From NCBI GenBank assembly GCA_015065425.1, contig SVQH01000008.1, positions 32,238-96,237 on the forward strand: a DNA stretch of 64,000 nt, written 5' to 3'. Positions within the stretch are counted from its first letter, which is position 1. Every line of letters begins with the position of its first letter. The position numbers were made by a program, and so were the translations under genes. The notes below the pieces were generated by a model. The model ran no database searches, was not told where the DNA came from, and saw only the letters and a list, made by a program, of their open reading frames with translations. The DNA is from Oscillospiraceae bacterium. GTDB lineage: Bacteria; Bacillota; Clostridia; Oscillospirales; Acutalibacteraceae. Shown here piece by piece: positions 17,316 to 25,676 of this stretch.

Positions 17316-18422
17316 ATGACAAAGGTGATTGATTTTGTAAAAAAGAACGTGGTAATGGAAATTGCATTTGTTGCTGCTATTATTACTATGTTTTTTGTTC
17401 CTCCTGATAGGGAATATATCGGATATTTTGATTTCAAGACTCTTTCCTGCCTTTTCTGTGTGCTTGCAGTTGTCTGTGCATTAAAGCATATAAGGTTTTT
17501 CTATATTCTCGCAAGAAAGATAGTTGAAAGCTTCGGTAATATAAAATACTGCGTTCTTGCACTTGTCTATATAACCTTTATCGGGTCAATGCTTATTGCC
17601 AATGATATGGCACTTCTGACTTTTTTGCCACTGGGTTATTTTATACTTGAAGCAACCAAACAGCAGAAATACATGGCATTTACCTTTATAATGCAGAATA
17701 TTGCCGCAAATCTCGGTGGTATGCTTACTCCCTTCGGAAATCCTCAGAATTTATATCTCTACACCAAATTTGAAATTCCGAACGGTGAGTTTGTAAGTAT
17801 TATGCTTCCGCCCTTTATCGTGGCAGTAATTATTATCACAGTTTGCTGCCTTGTATTTGTAAAAAGTGAAAAGCTTGAAATAACAGGAGAACCCATAAAA
17901 CTTGATTACAAAAGAGCAGGTTTATATCTCGCACTGTTTATACTTTCAATAGCAATAGTTTTCAGAACCGTACCTTATGTAATAGGTCTAATCGTAATTC
18001 CCGCTGTGCTCCTTGTTTTTGACAGAAAAGCACTGAAAGAGGTTGATTATCCGCTTCTTCTGACCTTCGTTTTCTTCTTTGTATTCGCTGGAAATATGGC
18101 AAGAATTGATATAATAAGAGAAGTATTTTCTTTCCTTCTCAATAAGAGTGTCCTTCTTTTCAGTGTTATATCCTGTCAATTTATCAGCAATGTTCCCTCT
18201 GCAATTCTCCTTTCACAGTTTACCGAGAATTATCCTGAACTTCTTTTAGGCGTAAATATCGGCGGTGTGGGTACTCTCATTTCTTCTCTTGCAAGTCTCA
18301 TTACATTCAGAGAATATCACAAGCACAATCCGAAAAAGACACTTTATTATGTATGTCTTTTTTCGCTTTTCAATTTCGGTTTTCTCTTTCTTCTTTCGGG
18401 AATTGAAATGGTTATTATATAA
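17316..18422 (+). CDS. ArsB/CitMHS-type anion transporter
   Basis: 368 residues from the ATG at 17316, chosen because CGGAG lies eight bases upstream; an in-frame GTG ten codons earlier lies in the hairpin. About ten to eleven membrane segments are seen. Two re-entrant motifs of the ion transporter superfamily are visible: NLGGMLTPFGNPQNLYLY near residue 138 and FISNVPSAILLSQF near 290, the places that bind Na+ and substrate in SLC13/NhaD/ArsB relatives. It probably moves a carboxylate or oxyanion; the substrate cannot be told from sequence. Convergent with the dockerin gene. Confidence 0.7.
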   Translation: MTKVIDFVKKNVVMEIAFVAAIITMFFVPPDREYIGYFDFKTLSCLFCVLAVVCALKHIRFFYILARKIVESFGNIKYCVLALVYITFIGSMLIANDMALLTFLPLGYFILEATKQQKYMAFTFIMQNIAANLGGMLTPFGNPQNLYLYTKFEIPNGEFVSIMLPPFIVAVIIITVCCLVFVKSEKLEITGEPIKLDYKRAGLYLALFILSIAIVFRTVPYVIGLIVIPAVLLVFDRKALKEVDYPLLLTFVFFFVFAGNMARIDIIREVFSFLLNKSVLLFSVISCQFISNVPSAILLSQFTENYPELLLGVNIGGVGTLISSLASLITFREYHKHNPKKTLYYVCLFSLFNFGFLFLLSGIEMVII

Positions 18423-18424
18423 AT

Positions 18425-18457
18425 AATGCGGCTCTTCATTTTACGAAGAGCCGTATT
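18425..18457. terminator. Bidirectional terminator between convergent genes
   Basis: CGGCTCTTC (18429-18437) pairs with GAAGAGCCG (18445-18453), extended by A/T pairs on both sides (AAT/ATT). It serves the transporter on the plus strand and probably the dockerin gene on the minus strand. Confidence 0.75.
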
Positions 18458-18475
18458 TTATGTCATATTAACTGT

Positions 18476-19828
18476 TCATTGAAAAAGAATGCTAAAATCC
18501 ATTAGTTTTTTTGAATTGTTGACAGATTCCTGAATTTTACGGCAGGTGGTTTCAGATAATAAAATTTTACCGTTTTCGTCCGTGTATGCCATAATAGCAT
18601 CAAAACGCATCAAATAAGTCTTTTTTAAATTAGTATAATCTGATTGCATACCGTTTATGCCCTTAGTCAGTTCCGCCGCGTTTTTGATTTCTTTTGTGGC
18701 AAGAATAGTGTAGGAAATAAAATCCTCATAATTTCGGATTTTAAGAGCTTCACTTGCAGCAAAATCAAATGATGAAATGTTTTCAGTAATTGTTTTTAAT
18801 TTATTTTGTGTATCTGAAATTTCATTTTTGTTTGCTCCGCAGAAAGAGCATAAGCCGACTTTGTTGAAGTGGTGTTCTCCTTTTTGAAAAACATCTTTCT
18901 TGCAGATTACGCATTTACCGGTATTATAGCAGCCCTTATTTTCTTCAGTGTGATGACCGGCATTTGCCGATAGCTTAAAGCTTTTGCCTGTAATTTCACA
19001 TAAAAATATGAATTCACCGCCGTTTTCACATGAAGCATTTTCTTCGGGAGAAGCTATATATCTGTGATAAACTGCTTTTTCAAGACCTACGGCTGCACGA
19101 AGAGCATAACGAGCATCCGAAGCGGTAATTTTTTCATCATAATCTGCATTTGCATAGGGGAGAGACATTAAATCAATGCTTTCAAGCCCCACTGCAGTAC
19201 GAAGAATTGTTCTTGCATCATGAGCAGATACCTTCCCGTCAGTATTTGCATCACCCAATTGATAGCATTCTGTAACCGTCGAAAATACTGCTTTTCCGTC
19301 TTTCAGAAAATAAGTGTTTGTGCCTGTCTGAGAGCTATTCTCAGAACTTATTGTATATTCAACGGTTATAGTATCAGTCTCAGAAAAGCTATCATTTGCT
19401 TTTATTGTTATATTAAGTAAACGGAAGCTGTCATCACTTGAATATTCGTTTATAAAGAATCCCGAAAAGCAGACTTTATCGGTTGTAGACTCATTAAAAA
19501 AAGTGAAATGATTGGAAACAGAGTCCGGATTTGCCGGTAAATCATCAAATGAGGTGCCGACACGCTCACTGTCGGTATTTTTAACAGAGCTTTCGGTAAT
19601 TTCAAGGTGATCATTATTTATAAAAAGCTTTATATCAATATCCGTGATTTTTTCGGGAGAGTCAATGATAAGTGACACTGTATAAAAGTCTTCATTGAGA
19701 GTGATTGATACATTAATGTTATTTTCAAAGGCACGGGATGAAATGGAGAAGAGAAGAATCAGTATAAGCACAGAAGTCCCCGTAATAAATCGTTTTATGC
19801 TTTTTTTTATCATTTTTCGCACTTCCAT
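18476..19828 (-). CDS. Exported protein with cohesin-like domain, type I dockerin and zinc-ribbon-like tail
   Basis: 450 residues. A signal peptide (about 1-34) is followed by a beta-rich region (37-165) whose pattern (NVSITLNEDFYTVSLIID, FSGFFINEY, LLNITIKAND) resembles cohesin-type modules. A type I dockerin follows at 191-250, with two calcium-loop/helix repeats: DANTDGKVSAHDARTILRTA (193-212) and DYDEKITASDARYALRAA (229-246). Then come several CxxC pairs (CVICKK, CSFCGA near 310-335) and a helical C-terminus. It may assemble on a scaffold or at the surface. The start at 19828 has a GGAGG in the terminator of the upstream gene; an ATG five codons later is possible. Confidence 0.75.
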   Translation of the reverse strand: MEVRKMIKKSIKRFITGTSVLILILLFSISSRAFENNINVSITLNEDFYTVSLIIDSPEKITDIDIKLFINNDHLEITESSVKNTDSERVGTSFDDLPANPDSVSNHFTFFNESTTDKVCFSGFFINEYSSDDSFRLLNITIKANDSFSETDTITVEYTISSENSSQTGTNTYFLKDGKAVFSTVTECYQLGDANTDGKVSAHDARTILRTAVGLESIDLMSLPYANADYDEKITASDARYALRAAVGLEKAVYHRYIASPEENASCENGGEFIFLCEITGKSFKLSANAGHHTEENKGCYNTGKCVICKKDVFQKGEHHFNKVGLCSFCGANKNEISDTQNKLKTITENISSFDFAASEALKIRNYEDFISYTILATKEIKNAAELTKGINGMQSDYTNLKKTYLMRFDAIMAYTDENGKILLSETTCRKIQESVNNSKKLMDFSILFQ

Positions 19829-19834
19829 TAAAGT

Positions 19835-19861
19835 AAAAAGCCTCCGTTTTTTAGCGGAGAC
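19835..19861 (-). terminator. Terminator of the PHP gene whose 3' arm carries the next gene's binding site
   Basis: Read on the minus strand, GTCTCCG (19861-19855) pairs with CGGAGGC (19846-19840; seven pairs, one wobble) and five T follow. The CGGAGG in the 3' arm is also the only good ribosome binding site for the dockerin gene starting at 19828. Confidence 0.65.
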
Positions 19862-19870
19862 TCAAATTAT

Positions 19871-21217
19871 TTAGATAGCTCTGATGATCTCCTGAATAAG
19901 AACATAAAGCAATGAGCTGGTGAAAGCTTTGATGAACTTTTCGATGATGCTCTTGTTCTGTTCACTGAATTCAAGAGGTTCTTCACCGTTGTCTATTGTG
20001 AGAGCCTGTGTAACGGTGATGCCGCCTTCGCTGATGATTTCCGCACGAACATAAAGGAAATCCTTTGCACCGTCGATTGTGTCAAGGTCAAGTGTGAACT
20101 CACCGTCTGTCATTGAACCCTTATAAATTACCTTGCCATCTGCAATCCACTGAATAGTTTCTGCATCAGTTGCTTCTACCGTAATCTTATGACCGTCAAC
20201 TGCAACCTTTGTGAACATGGGATATGCAAGGTCTGTATTGCAAGCATCAATGGGCTTATCGGGACCTATTTCAAAATCACTTGCCCTGAGGGATCTTGTT
20301 GTGGAGAAGAAAGCTCCGTTTGTCATAGTTTCCTTGATGTGGTCAACATCGTTTTCTTCCATCATAAATGTCATAAAGGAAGTGTCAATATTGTTTTCAT
20401 CGTGTGCATCGGTGTTAGCATAGCCAATGATTGTTTTTCCGTAGGGAAGAGCGTACATAAGCATATTGTCCCAAAGAACTCTGTCATAGCCTGTAGGACC
20501 GTTATCCTCATTGAACACCTCGATGCCGTAGCAGGAGTCATATTTAAGGATTATGTCTGTGAGGAATGCAATGTTTTCAGGATCGTTTACTGCATCGGGA
20601 TTTGAGTTTGAATCAAGCCAGTCACCGGGGTGATTAATGTGGGAAATGCCGCCGTTTTTGTCAGTAAACTTAACAGCTGCTTCAAAAGCATTTTCACCGC
20701 CGCGGAAGCCGGTGCCAACACCTTCGGGAAGGAAGTAGCCGTTAACATGGCACTTTGTGAGAGTAAGATCGTTGAGCTCGTTAGCACCGACAACACAGGT
20801 CATTTTTTTGCCTCTGTTGTTATATGTGCCTGTAATCATACCTTCGTATTCTTCATCGGTAAGAGTTGTCTGCTTGTTTCCGAGGATGAACTGATAATTG
20901 TAAAGGATGGGATATTTGGGTTTTCTGTTCCATTCAACACCTGTTACACCGTGGTCAGCGTTAGCAAGGAAGTCGAAGCCCTTATCATAATATGCTTTGA
21001 CCATTGTAGCAAGATCAACATCTGCGTCAGAATAGGTTGTGTGGGAATGAAGAGTGCCCTTGTATGCACCCCAAGCACCGTCACCGTCCCAGATAACCTC
21101 CTCGTAGGGTGAAACGATAACATAGTCATTTTCTGCGGCAGATACTGCAAAAATACCGACGGGGAAAATCATAAGAGCAGTTAATAAAAAGCAGAGTAAT
21201 TTTTTTGTGTTTTTCAT
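19871..21217 (-). CDS. Exported PHP-domain metallohydrolase (CehA/McbA-like) with C-terminal amphipathic tail
   Basis: 448 residues. Signal peptide 1-28 (cut after VSAA). The PHP metal-binding motifs follow in order: LHSHTTYSDAD (H57, H59, D64), ANADHG (D88, H89), GISHINHPGDW and YANTDAHDE. The family hydrolyses phosphoesters or carbamates with two or three metals; this one acts outside the cell on an unknown substrate. A beta-sandwich-like region follows (about 325-415). The last 26 residues (SIIEKFIKAF...) form an amphipathic aromatic/aliphatic helix shared in style with three other exported proteins here. A paralogue lies at 40469-42010. Confidence 0.8.
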   Translation of the reverse strand: MKNTKKLLCFLLTALMIFPVGIFAVSAAENDYVIVSPYEEVIWDGDGAWGAYKGTLHSHTTYSDADVDLATMVKAYYDKGFDFLANADHGVTGVEWNRKPKYPILYNYQFILGNKQTTLTDEEYEGMITGTYNNRGKKMTCVVGANELNDLTLTKCHVNGYFLPEGVGTGFRGGENAFEAAVKFTDKNGGISHINHPGDWLDSNSNPDAVNDPENIAFLTDIILKYDSCYGIEVFNEDNGPTGYDRVLWDNMLMYALPYGKTIIGYANTDAHDENNIDTSFMTFMMEENDVDHIKETMTNGAFFSTTRSLRASDFEIGPDKPIDACNTDLAYPMFTKVAVDGHKITVEATDAETIQWIADGKVIYKGSMTDGEFTLDLDTIDGAKDFLYVRAEIISEGGITVTQALTIDNGEEPLEFSEQNKSIIEKFIKAFTSSLLYVLIQEIIRAI

Positions 21218-21256
21218 TTTTTATTTTGTCTCCTTGAAAATATTTCATTTAATAAT

Positions 21257-21285
21257 ATAATACTAAATTTTACGGATTAAGTCAA
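21257..21285 (-). promoter_or_regulatory. Promoter of the first PHP gene
   Basis: On the minus strand TTGACT (21285-21280), 17-base spacer, TATTAT (21262-21257). The start lies about 30 bases before the ATG at 21217, which has AAGGAG. Confidence 0.7.
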
Positions 21286-21309
21286 TAACTTTGTGTATTA
21301 TTCTGCGTA

Positions 21310-21876
21310 TTATTCTGCGGATAGCTTTTCCGGATCGGGAAGATCAACAACAACATATTCTCTTCCCATTGCAGGAATAATTTTATTTATGAGGTCATCC
21401 GTGGAAATCTTAATCGTAGATGTGTTTATACAGGGATGAACACCGATGTGGGACAGAGACAGTAAATCCTTGTCAATAAGAAGCTTAACCGCTTTTTCGC
21501 TGTCATTCAGAAGTCCCATAACACTGACCGAGCCGGGAGTTATATCAAGATATTTTTCCAGATTTTCTGCCGAACCGAAGGAAAGCCTGGAAGAGTTAAT
21601 TTGCTTTGAAAGAAATTTTGTCTTAAAAACCTTTTTACCCGGCATCATAAGAAGATAAAAGGACGTTGCCTGAGCGTTGCATAAGAACAGGTTTTTACAA
21701 ATCTCGGCACCGAGTTTTTCTTCTATTTTTTCGCATATTTCCATTGTGTCTGCACTGTCATGGGAAAGCCCGTATATGCCTGTGCCGATTTTTTCAAGAA
21801 AACCGTAAACTCTGTTTTCTTTGTCCTCTCTGTTTTCAGGGGAGGGAGCATTTGTAAAAGGATCGGATATATTCAT
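21310..21876 (-). CDS. YbaK/ProX-type aminoacyl-tRNA deacylase
   Basis: 188 residues. The pattern CNAQATSFYLLMMPGKKVFKTKFLSKQI, then RLSFGSAENLEKYLDITPGSVSVMGLLND and VHPCINTSTIKIS, matches the YbaK/EbsC fold of free-standing prolyl-tRNA editing domains (ProX/PrdX type), which remove wrongly attached Ala or Cys from tRNA-Pro. The conserved lysine of this fold is probably in VFKTKF. It overlaps whiA by four bases (ATGA) and is the last gene of the operon starting with the lipoprotein at 26339. Confidence 0.85.
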   Translation of the reverse strand: MNISDPFTNAPSPENREDKENRVYGFLEKIGTGIYGLSHDSADTMEICEKIEEKLGAEICKNLFLCNAQATSFYLLMMPGKKVFKTKFLSKQINSSRLSFGSAENLEKYLDITPGSVSVMGLLNDSEKAVKLLIDKDLLSLSHIGVHPCINTSTIKISTDDLINKIIPAMGREYVVVDLPDPEKLSAE

Positions 21877-22766
21877 TTTTTCAGTTCCTCCGCAATTTTC
21901 ATTATCCTCTTGAATCTGTGATTAACTCCTGATACTGTTATGCTGACAGACAGCATTTTTGCTATTTCGGAATTGCTCAGCTCTCTGTCATTGTACCGCA
22001 GCTTTGCAATTTCCTGCAGGTCTTCAGGGAGAGAGTCGAGACCTGCCTTTTCCTTTATCAGTGCTATTGCCTCATATTGCTTTGCTGCAGCTGCAATGGT
22101 TCTTGCAAGATTGGCATTTTCAAAATTGACTTTTCTGTTGACGGTGTTTCTGATATCCTTGAATACCTTAGCCCCCATGAACTGCAGAGAATTCTCAGTA
22201 GCTCCCATAATAGCGAGTACATCTTCAATATCGGTGGAATTCTTGAAATAAACGGTGTAAGAGCCGCTTCGCTGTGTCATTTTAGGTGACGGGTCATATT
22301 CATCAAAAATTTTTATTATATCCTCGCAAAGTCCTTTTGTGGATACGGAAAATTCAAGATGATATTCTTTTTCGGGATTTGTAACGGTGCCGCATGCAAG
22401 AAATGCCCCTCTTATAAATGCTGAAAAGCAGCATGGATTCGGAAAATTTGCGAAATTGACCCTGCGTTTTATCTGTCCGTCCGAAAGTCCTGTTTTTTCA
22501 AGTATCTTTTTTATTGAATCTCTGTCATCAATATGAACCTTATATTTACCGCCTGCCGTTACAACGGGAGATATCTCGGTATCTGAAAAATAGCGGAACG
22601 CTTCGCAATAAGCTTCTGCAACAGCAGAATTTTCCGTTAGAAAAGAAAATTCTGTGGCTGAAAAAGCCCTGCCGAAAAGCAGGATGCCGTAATTCATGGC
22701 ATGCTTGCAGCAGGGGTTGTTTTCTGTATTCAGTAATTCGTTTTTGACTTCACTTGAAAATGACAT
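21873..22766 (-). CDS. whiA: DNA-binding protein WhiA
   Basis: 297 residues, typical length. The N-terminal two-thirds is the LAGLIDADG-like fold (FSSEVKNELL, RGAFLACGTVTNPEKEYHLEF); the C-terminal part is the helix-turn-helix (LPEDLQEIAKLRYNDRELSNSEIAKML, SGVNHRFKRIMKIAEEL). WhiA controls cell division and chromosome functions in Gram-positives and sporulation in actinomycetes. The usual partners rapZ and yvcK are missing; murB lies four bases upstream and the YbaK-like gene overlaps downstream. Confidence 0.93.
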   Translation of the reverse strand: MSFSSEVKNELLNTENNPCCKHAMNYGILLFGRAFSATEFSFLTENSAVAEAYCEAFRYFSDTEISPVVTAGGKYKVHIDDRDSIKKILEKTGLSDGQIKRRVNFANFPNPCCFSAFIRGAFLACGTVTNPEKEYHLEFSVSTKGLCEDIIKIFDEYDPSPKMTQRSGSYTVYFKNSTDIEDVLAIMGATENSLQFMGAKVFKDIRNTVNRKVNFENANLARTIAAAAKQYEAIALIKEKAGLDSLPEDLQEIAKLRYNDRELSNSEIAKMLSVSITVSGVNHRFKRIMKIAEELKK

Positions 22767-22770
22767 TGTA

Positions 22771-23688
22771 TCAGTCCTTTAATATCTCAACTTCAGGCTC
22801 AAGTAAAACCCCGTGTTTTGTCATAACTTCGTTTTTAATAATATCCATAAGAGTTATAACATCGTTGAAGGTGGCATTTCCTGTATTTATTACAAAGCCT
22901 GCGTGTTTTTCGCTGACACAGGCATCGCCGACACATCTTCCTTTAAGACCGCATTCATCAATGTGTGCTGCAGCATAACCTTCAGGAGGACGCTTGAAAG
23001 TGCTTCCTGCACTGGGATATTGCAACGGCTGAGAATTCTTTCTCTTTGCCATCAGTTCATCCATTTTTGCTTTGATTTCATCGCAGTTGCCTTTTTTTAG
23101 ACGGAAATAAGCACATGTTATTATTCTGCCGTTTGTCATGAAGGAGGTATTTCTGTAGGAGAGTTGAATTTTATCAGCAGTGACTTCTTCAGGAATACCT
23201 TTAATTCTGTCGATACTCCTGACGGACATGAGTACATTTTTGATTTCTCCGCCGTAGGCACCTGCATTCATGTATACGGCACCACCGACAGTTCCCGGTA
23301 TACCGTAGGCAAACTCAAGACCGCTCAGTGAATGCTCAAGAGCAAAATTGCAAAGACGGGTAAGAGATACGCCTGCACCGCAGGATATTATACCGTCCCC
23401 GAGATAAATAAGCTCTGTGAGACCGCCCATAAGTTTTACTGTGATTCCCTTAAGACCTTCATCGGCAATAAGAACATTGCTTCCGTTTCCGAGAATATGG
23501 AAAGAAATATTCCTCTCTGAGACATATTTTATTATCTCAGAGAGAGTTTTTTCATTTTCGGGGATTACAAGAATTTCCGCATTGCCTCCGATTCTGAAAG
23601 AGCAGTGCTCCTTCATAGGTTCATCAAAAAGTATACGGCATTGCATTTTATGGAAATGTGCTGAAAATGAGAGTTGCAAGTCAGTCAT
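22771..23688 (-). CDS. murB: UDP-N-acetylenolpyruvoylglucosamine reductase
   Basis: 305 residues. MurB makes UDP-MurNAc with NADPH and FAD, the second committed step of peptidoglycan synthesis. FAD-binding marks FHILGNGSNVLIADEG and GLEFAYGIPGTVGGAVYMNAGAYGGEI are present, then SYRNTSFM and YPSAGSTFKRP with the proton-donor serine, and the C-terminal LEPEVEIL. It lies between the ROK kinase and whiA with gaps of 17 and 4 bases. Confidence 0.96.
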   Translation of the reverse strand: MTDLQLSFSAHFHKMQCRILFDEPMKEHCSFRIGGNAEILVIPENEKTLSEIIKYVSERNISFHILGNGSNVLIADEGLKGITVKLMGGLTELIYLGDGIISCGAGVSLTRLCNFALEHSLSGLEFAYGIPGTVGGAVYMNAGAYGGEIKNVLMSVRSIDRIKGIPEEVTADKIQLSYRNTSFMTNGRIITCAYFRLKKGNCDEIKAKMDELMAKRKNSQPLQYPSAGSTFKRPPEGYAAAHIDECGLKGRCVGDACVSEKHAGFVINTGNATFNDVITLMDIIKNEVMTKHGVLLEPEVEILKD

Positions 23689-23705
23689 AGTATCACTCTT
23701 TATTA

Positions 23706-24656
23706 TTATTCGTCAAGAAGAGCAGCACCGATGATTCCTGCATCATTGCCGAGCTGTGCTGCAACAAGCTGAGTCTGTTTCTTGGCGTGGATGGAATACA
23801 CTTCGGATTTAAGGAGTTTTCTTACGGGGGCGAGAAGATTTTCTTTCTCATTTCCGACACCGCCGCCGACACATACCATGTCAGGCTGGAAGGTATTGAT
23901 TATGTTGCCGATACCGCAGGAAAGATAAAGTACATAAGTATTGACAACTTCCTGAGCAGTGAGGTCACCCTTTCTCATAGCTTCAAAAGCTGTTCTGCCG
24001 CTGACCTTTGTGATATCTCCGCCTACAAGGTCCCACATGAGTGAATTGAAGTTCTTTCTCATGGCATCTTTAGTCTGTGAAATAAGTGCAGTTGCGGATG
24101 AATACTTTTCCCAACAGCCTTTTCTGCCGCAGTTGCACTGAAGTCCGTCAAACACAAGTACTGTGTGACCCATTTCACCTGCTGCATAATTTACACCTGT
24201 TACGAGTTTTCCGTTTACGATGATACCGCTGCCGACACCTGTGCCGAGGGTTATCATAACAAAATCCTTTACACCCTTACCGCAGCCTGCAACTGCTTCG
24301 CCGAGAGCGGCACAGTTTGCATCATTGTCAAAATATACATTCTGAATTCCGAGTCTGTCTCTGAGAAGCTTATAAGCAGGAACATTGTTGAATCCGAGAT
24401 TGTTTGCAAATTCGATAAGTTCATCTGCCTTGTTTACCGAACCGGGAGTGCCGACACCTACTGAAATAACTTCATCTTTTGTGATATAAAGCTGACTCAT
24501 AGCATCTTTTACTGCTGCAGCCATGTCATCAAATATAAGCTCTGCCGCTCTCGGAGCATTTGTCTTTCTTGATGCCTTTGCCAGTATTTTGTTGTTTTCA
24601 TCAATTATACCTGCAACGATGTTTGTACCGCCCAGGTCTATTCCTATTCTATACAT
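23706..24656 (-). CDS. glcK: ROK-family glucokinase
   Basis: 316 residues from the ATG at 24656, chosen because CGGAGG lies just before it; an in-frame codon 19 residues upstream reaches into hprK. The phosphate-binding DLGGTN (residues 7-12), the ENP-type FDNDANCAALGE, and the ROK zinc motif GEMGH...CNCGRKGCWE are all seen. It most likely phosphorylates glucose for glycolysis. Lying next to hprK, it links sugar entry with catabolite sensing; the gap to hprK is 34 bases. Confidence 0.9.
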   Translation of the reverse strand: MYRIGIDLGGTNIVAGIIDENNKILAKASRKTNAPRAAELIFDDMAAAVKDAMSQLYITKDEVISVGVGTPGSVNKADELIEFANNLGFNNVPAYKLLRDRLGIQNVYFDNDANCAALGEAVAGCGKGVKDFVMITLGTGVGSGIIVNGKLVTGVNYAAGEMGHTVLVFDGLQCNCGRKGCWEKYSSATALISQTKDAMRKNFNSLMWDLVGGDITKVSGRTAFEAMRKGDLTAQEVVNTYVLYLSCGIGNIINTFQPDMVCVGGGVGNEKENLLAPVRKLLKSEVYSIHAKKQTQLVAAQLGNDAGIIGAALLDE

Positions 24657-24690
24657 ATTTTTACCTCCGTAAAATAATTCCTCTTTTATT

Positions 24691-25659
24691 TCAGTGCCAT
24701 ACTTCAAGAACATTCGGTGAGCCGTGACTGTCTTCTTCGTCTACCATGCCGAGACTCTGAAGAAGTTCCTTTGTGGCATTGTACCCCATTCGCTTTTGTC
24801 TGTTGTTCATTGCCGCACATTCTATGATTATGGCAAGGTTTCGTCCCGGTTTAACGGGAACAGTGATGGCGGGAATGTTTATTCCCAGTATTTCCATATA
24901 TTCTTCTTCAAGACCGAGTCTGTCATAGACCTTATTTTCATCCCATAATTCAAGGTTGATTATAATGTCTATTTTTTCTGTCATTTTGACAGCACCGATA
25001 CCGAAAAGATTTCTTGCATTGATAACACCGACACCTCTGAGCTCCATGAAATGTCTGATGTTTTCGGGGGCTGAGCCTACAAGGCTCTTGGATGATACCC
25101 TTCTTATTTCAACGGCATCATCGGCAATGAGACGGTGACCTCTGTTTATGAGTTCTATTGCCGTTTCGCTTTTACCGACGCCGGAGTTACCTATAATAAG
25201 AACACCTTCGCCGTATACTTCAACAAAAACTCCGTGCCGTGTTATTCGTTCTGCGAGTTCAACTCCAAGAAATGAAATCAGCGTTGACATGCAACCCGAA
25301 GTGGAGTCTGCAGACCTGAGTACGGGAACTGAGTGCTTTTTTGCCAGCTCCATGAACTCTTCCATAGGAGCGATATTTCTTGAACAAATGATACAACTGG
25401 GTTCATAAGAAAAGAAATGTTCAAGGCACTTAGTCCTTTTTTCACGTGTAAGTGAATTAATAAAACCAAATTCCGTAAGTCCGAAAAACTGTAAACGCTT
25501 CGGGTCAAAAAAGTCATGATAACCTGCAAGTATAAGCCCGGGGCGGTTTACATCTCTTGATGTTATAAATATTTTATCAAGGTCATCCGGCGTGAAAAGA
25601 ACTTCGAGGGAATTATATTTGACCATTTTCTGAAGAGAAACCGAATATTCCTGACTCAT
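24691..25659 (-). CDS. hprK: HPr kinase/phosphorylase
   Basis: 322 residues. The P-loop GNSGVGKS is at 157-164, followed by LIADDAVEIRR, the HPrK signature ELRGVGVINARNLFGIGAVKM and the C-terminal VKPGRNLAIIIECAAMNNRQKRMG. It phosphorylates HPr on Ser46 and removes the phosphate, the sensor of CcpA-type catabolite repression. AAAGGA lies about seven bases before the ATG. It follows the lipoprotein gene by 17 bases. Confidence 0.96.
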   Translation of the reverse strand: MSQEYSVSLQKMVKYNSLEVLFTPDDLDKIFITSRDVNRPGLILAGYHDFFDPKRLQFFGLTEFGFINSLTREKRTKCLEHFFSYEPSCIICSRNIAPMEEFMELAKKHSVPVLRSADSTSGCMSTLISFLGVELAERITRHGVFVEVYGEGVLIIGNSGVGKSETAIELINRGHRLIADDAVEIRRVSSKSLVGSAPENIRHFMELRGVGVINARNLFGIGAVKMTEKIDIIINLELWDENKVYDRLGLEEEYMEILGINIPAITVPVKPGRNLAIIIECAAMNNRQKRMGYNATKELLQSLGMVDEEDSHGSPNVLEVWH

Positions 25660-25676
25660 ATATCTTTCCTTTCTCG

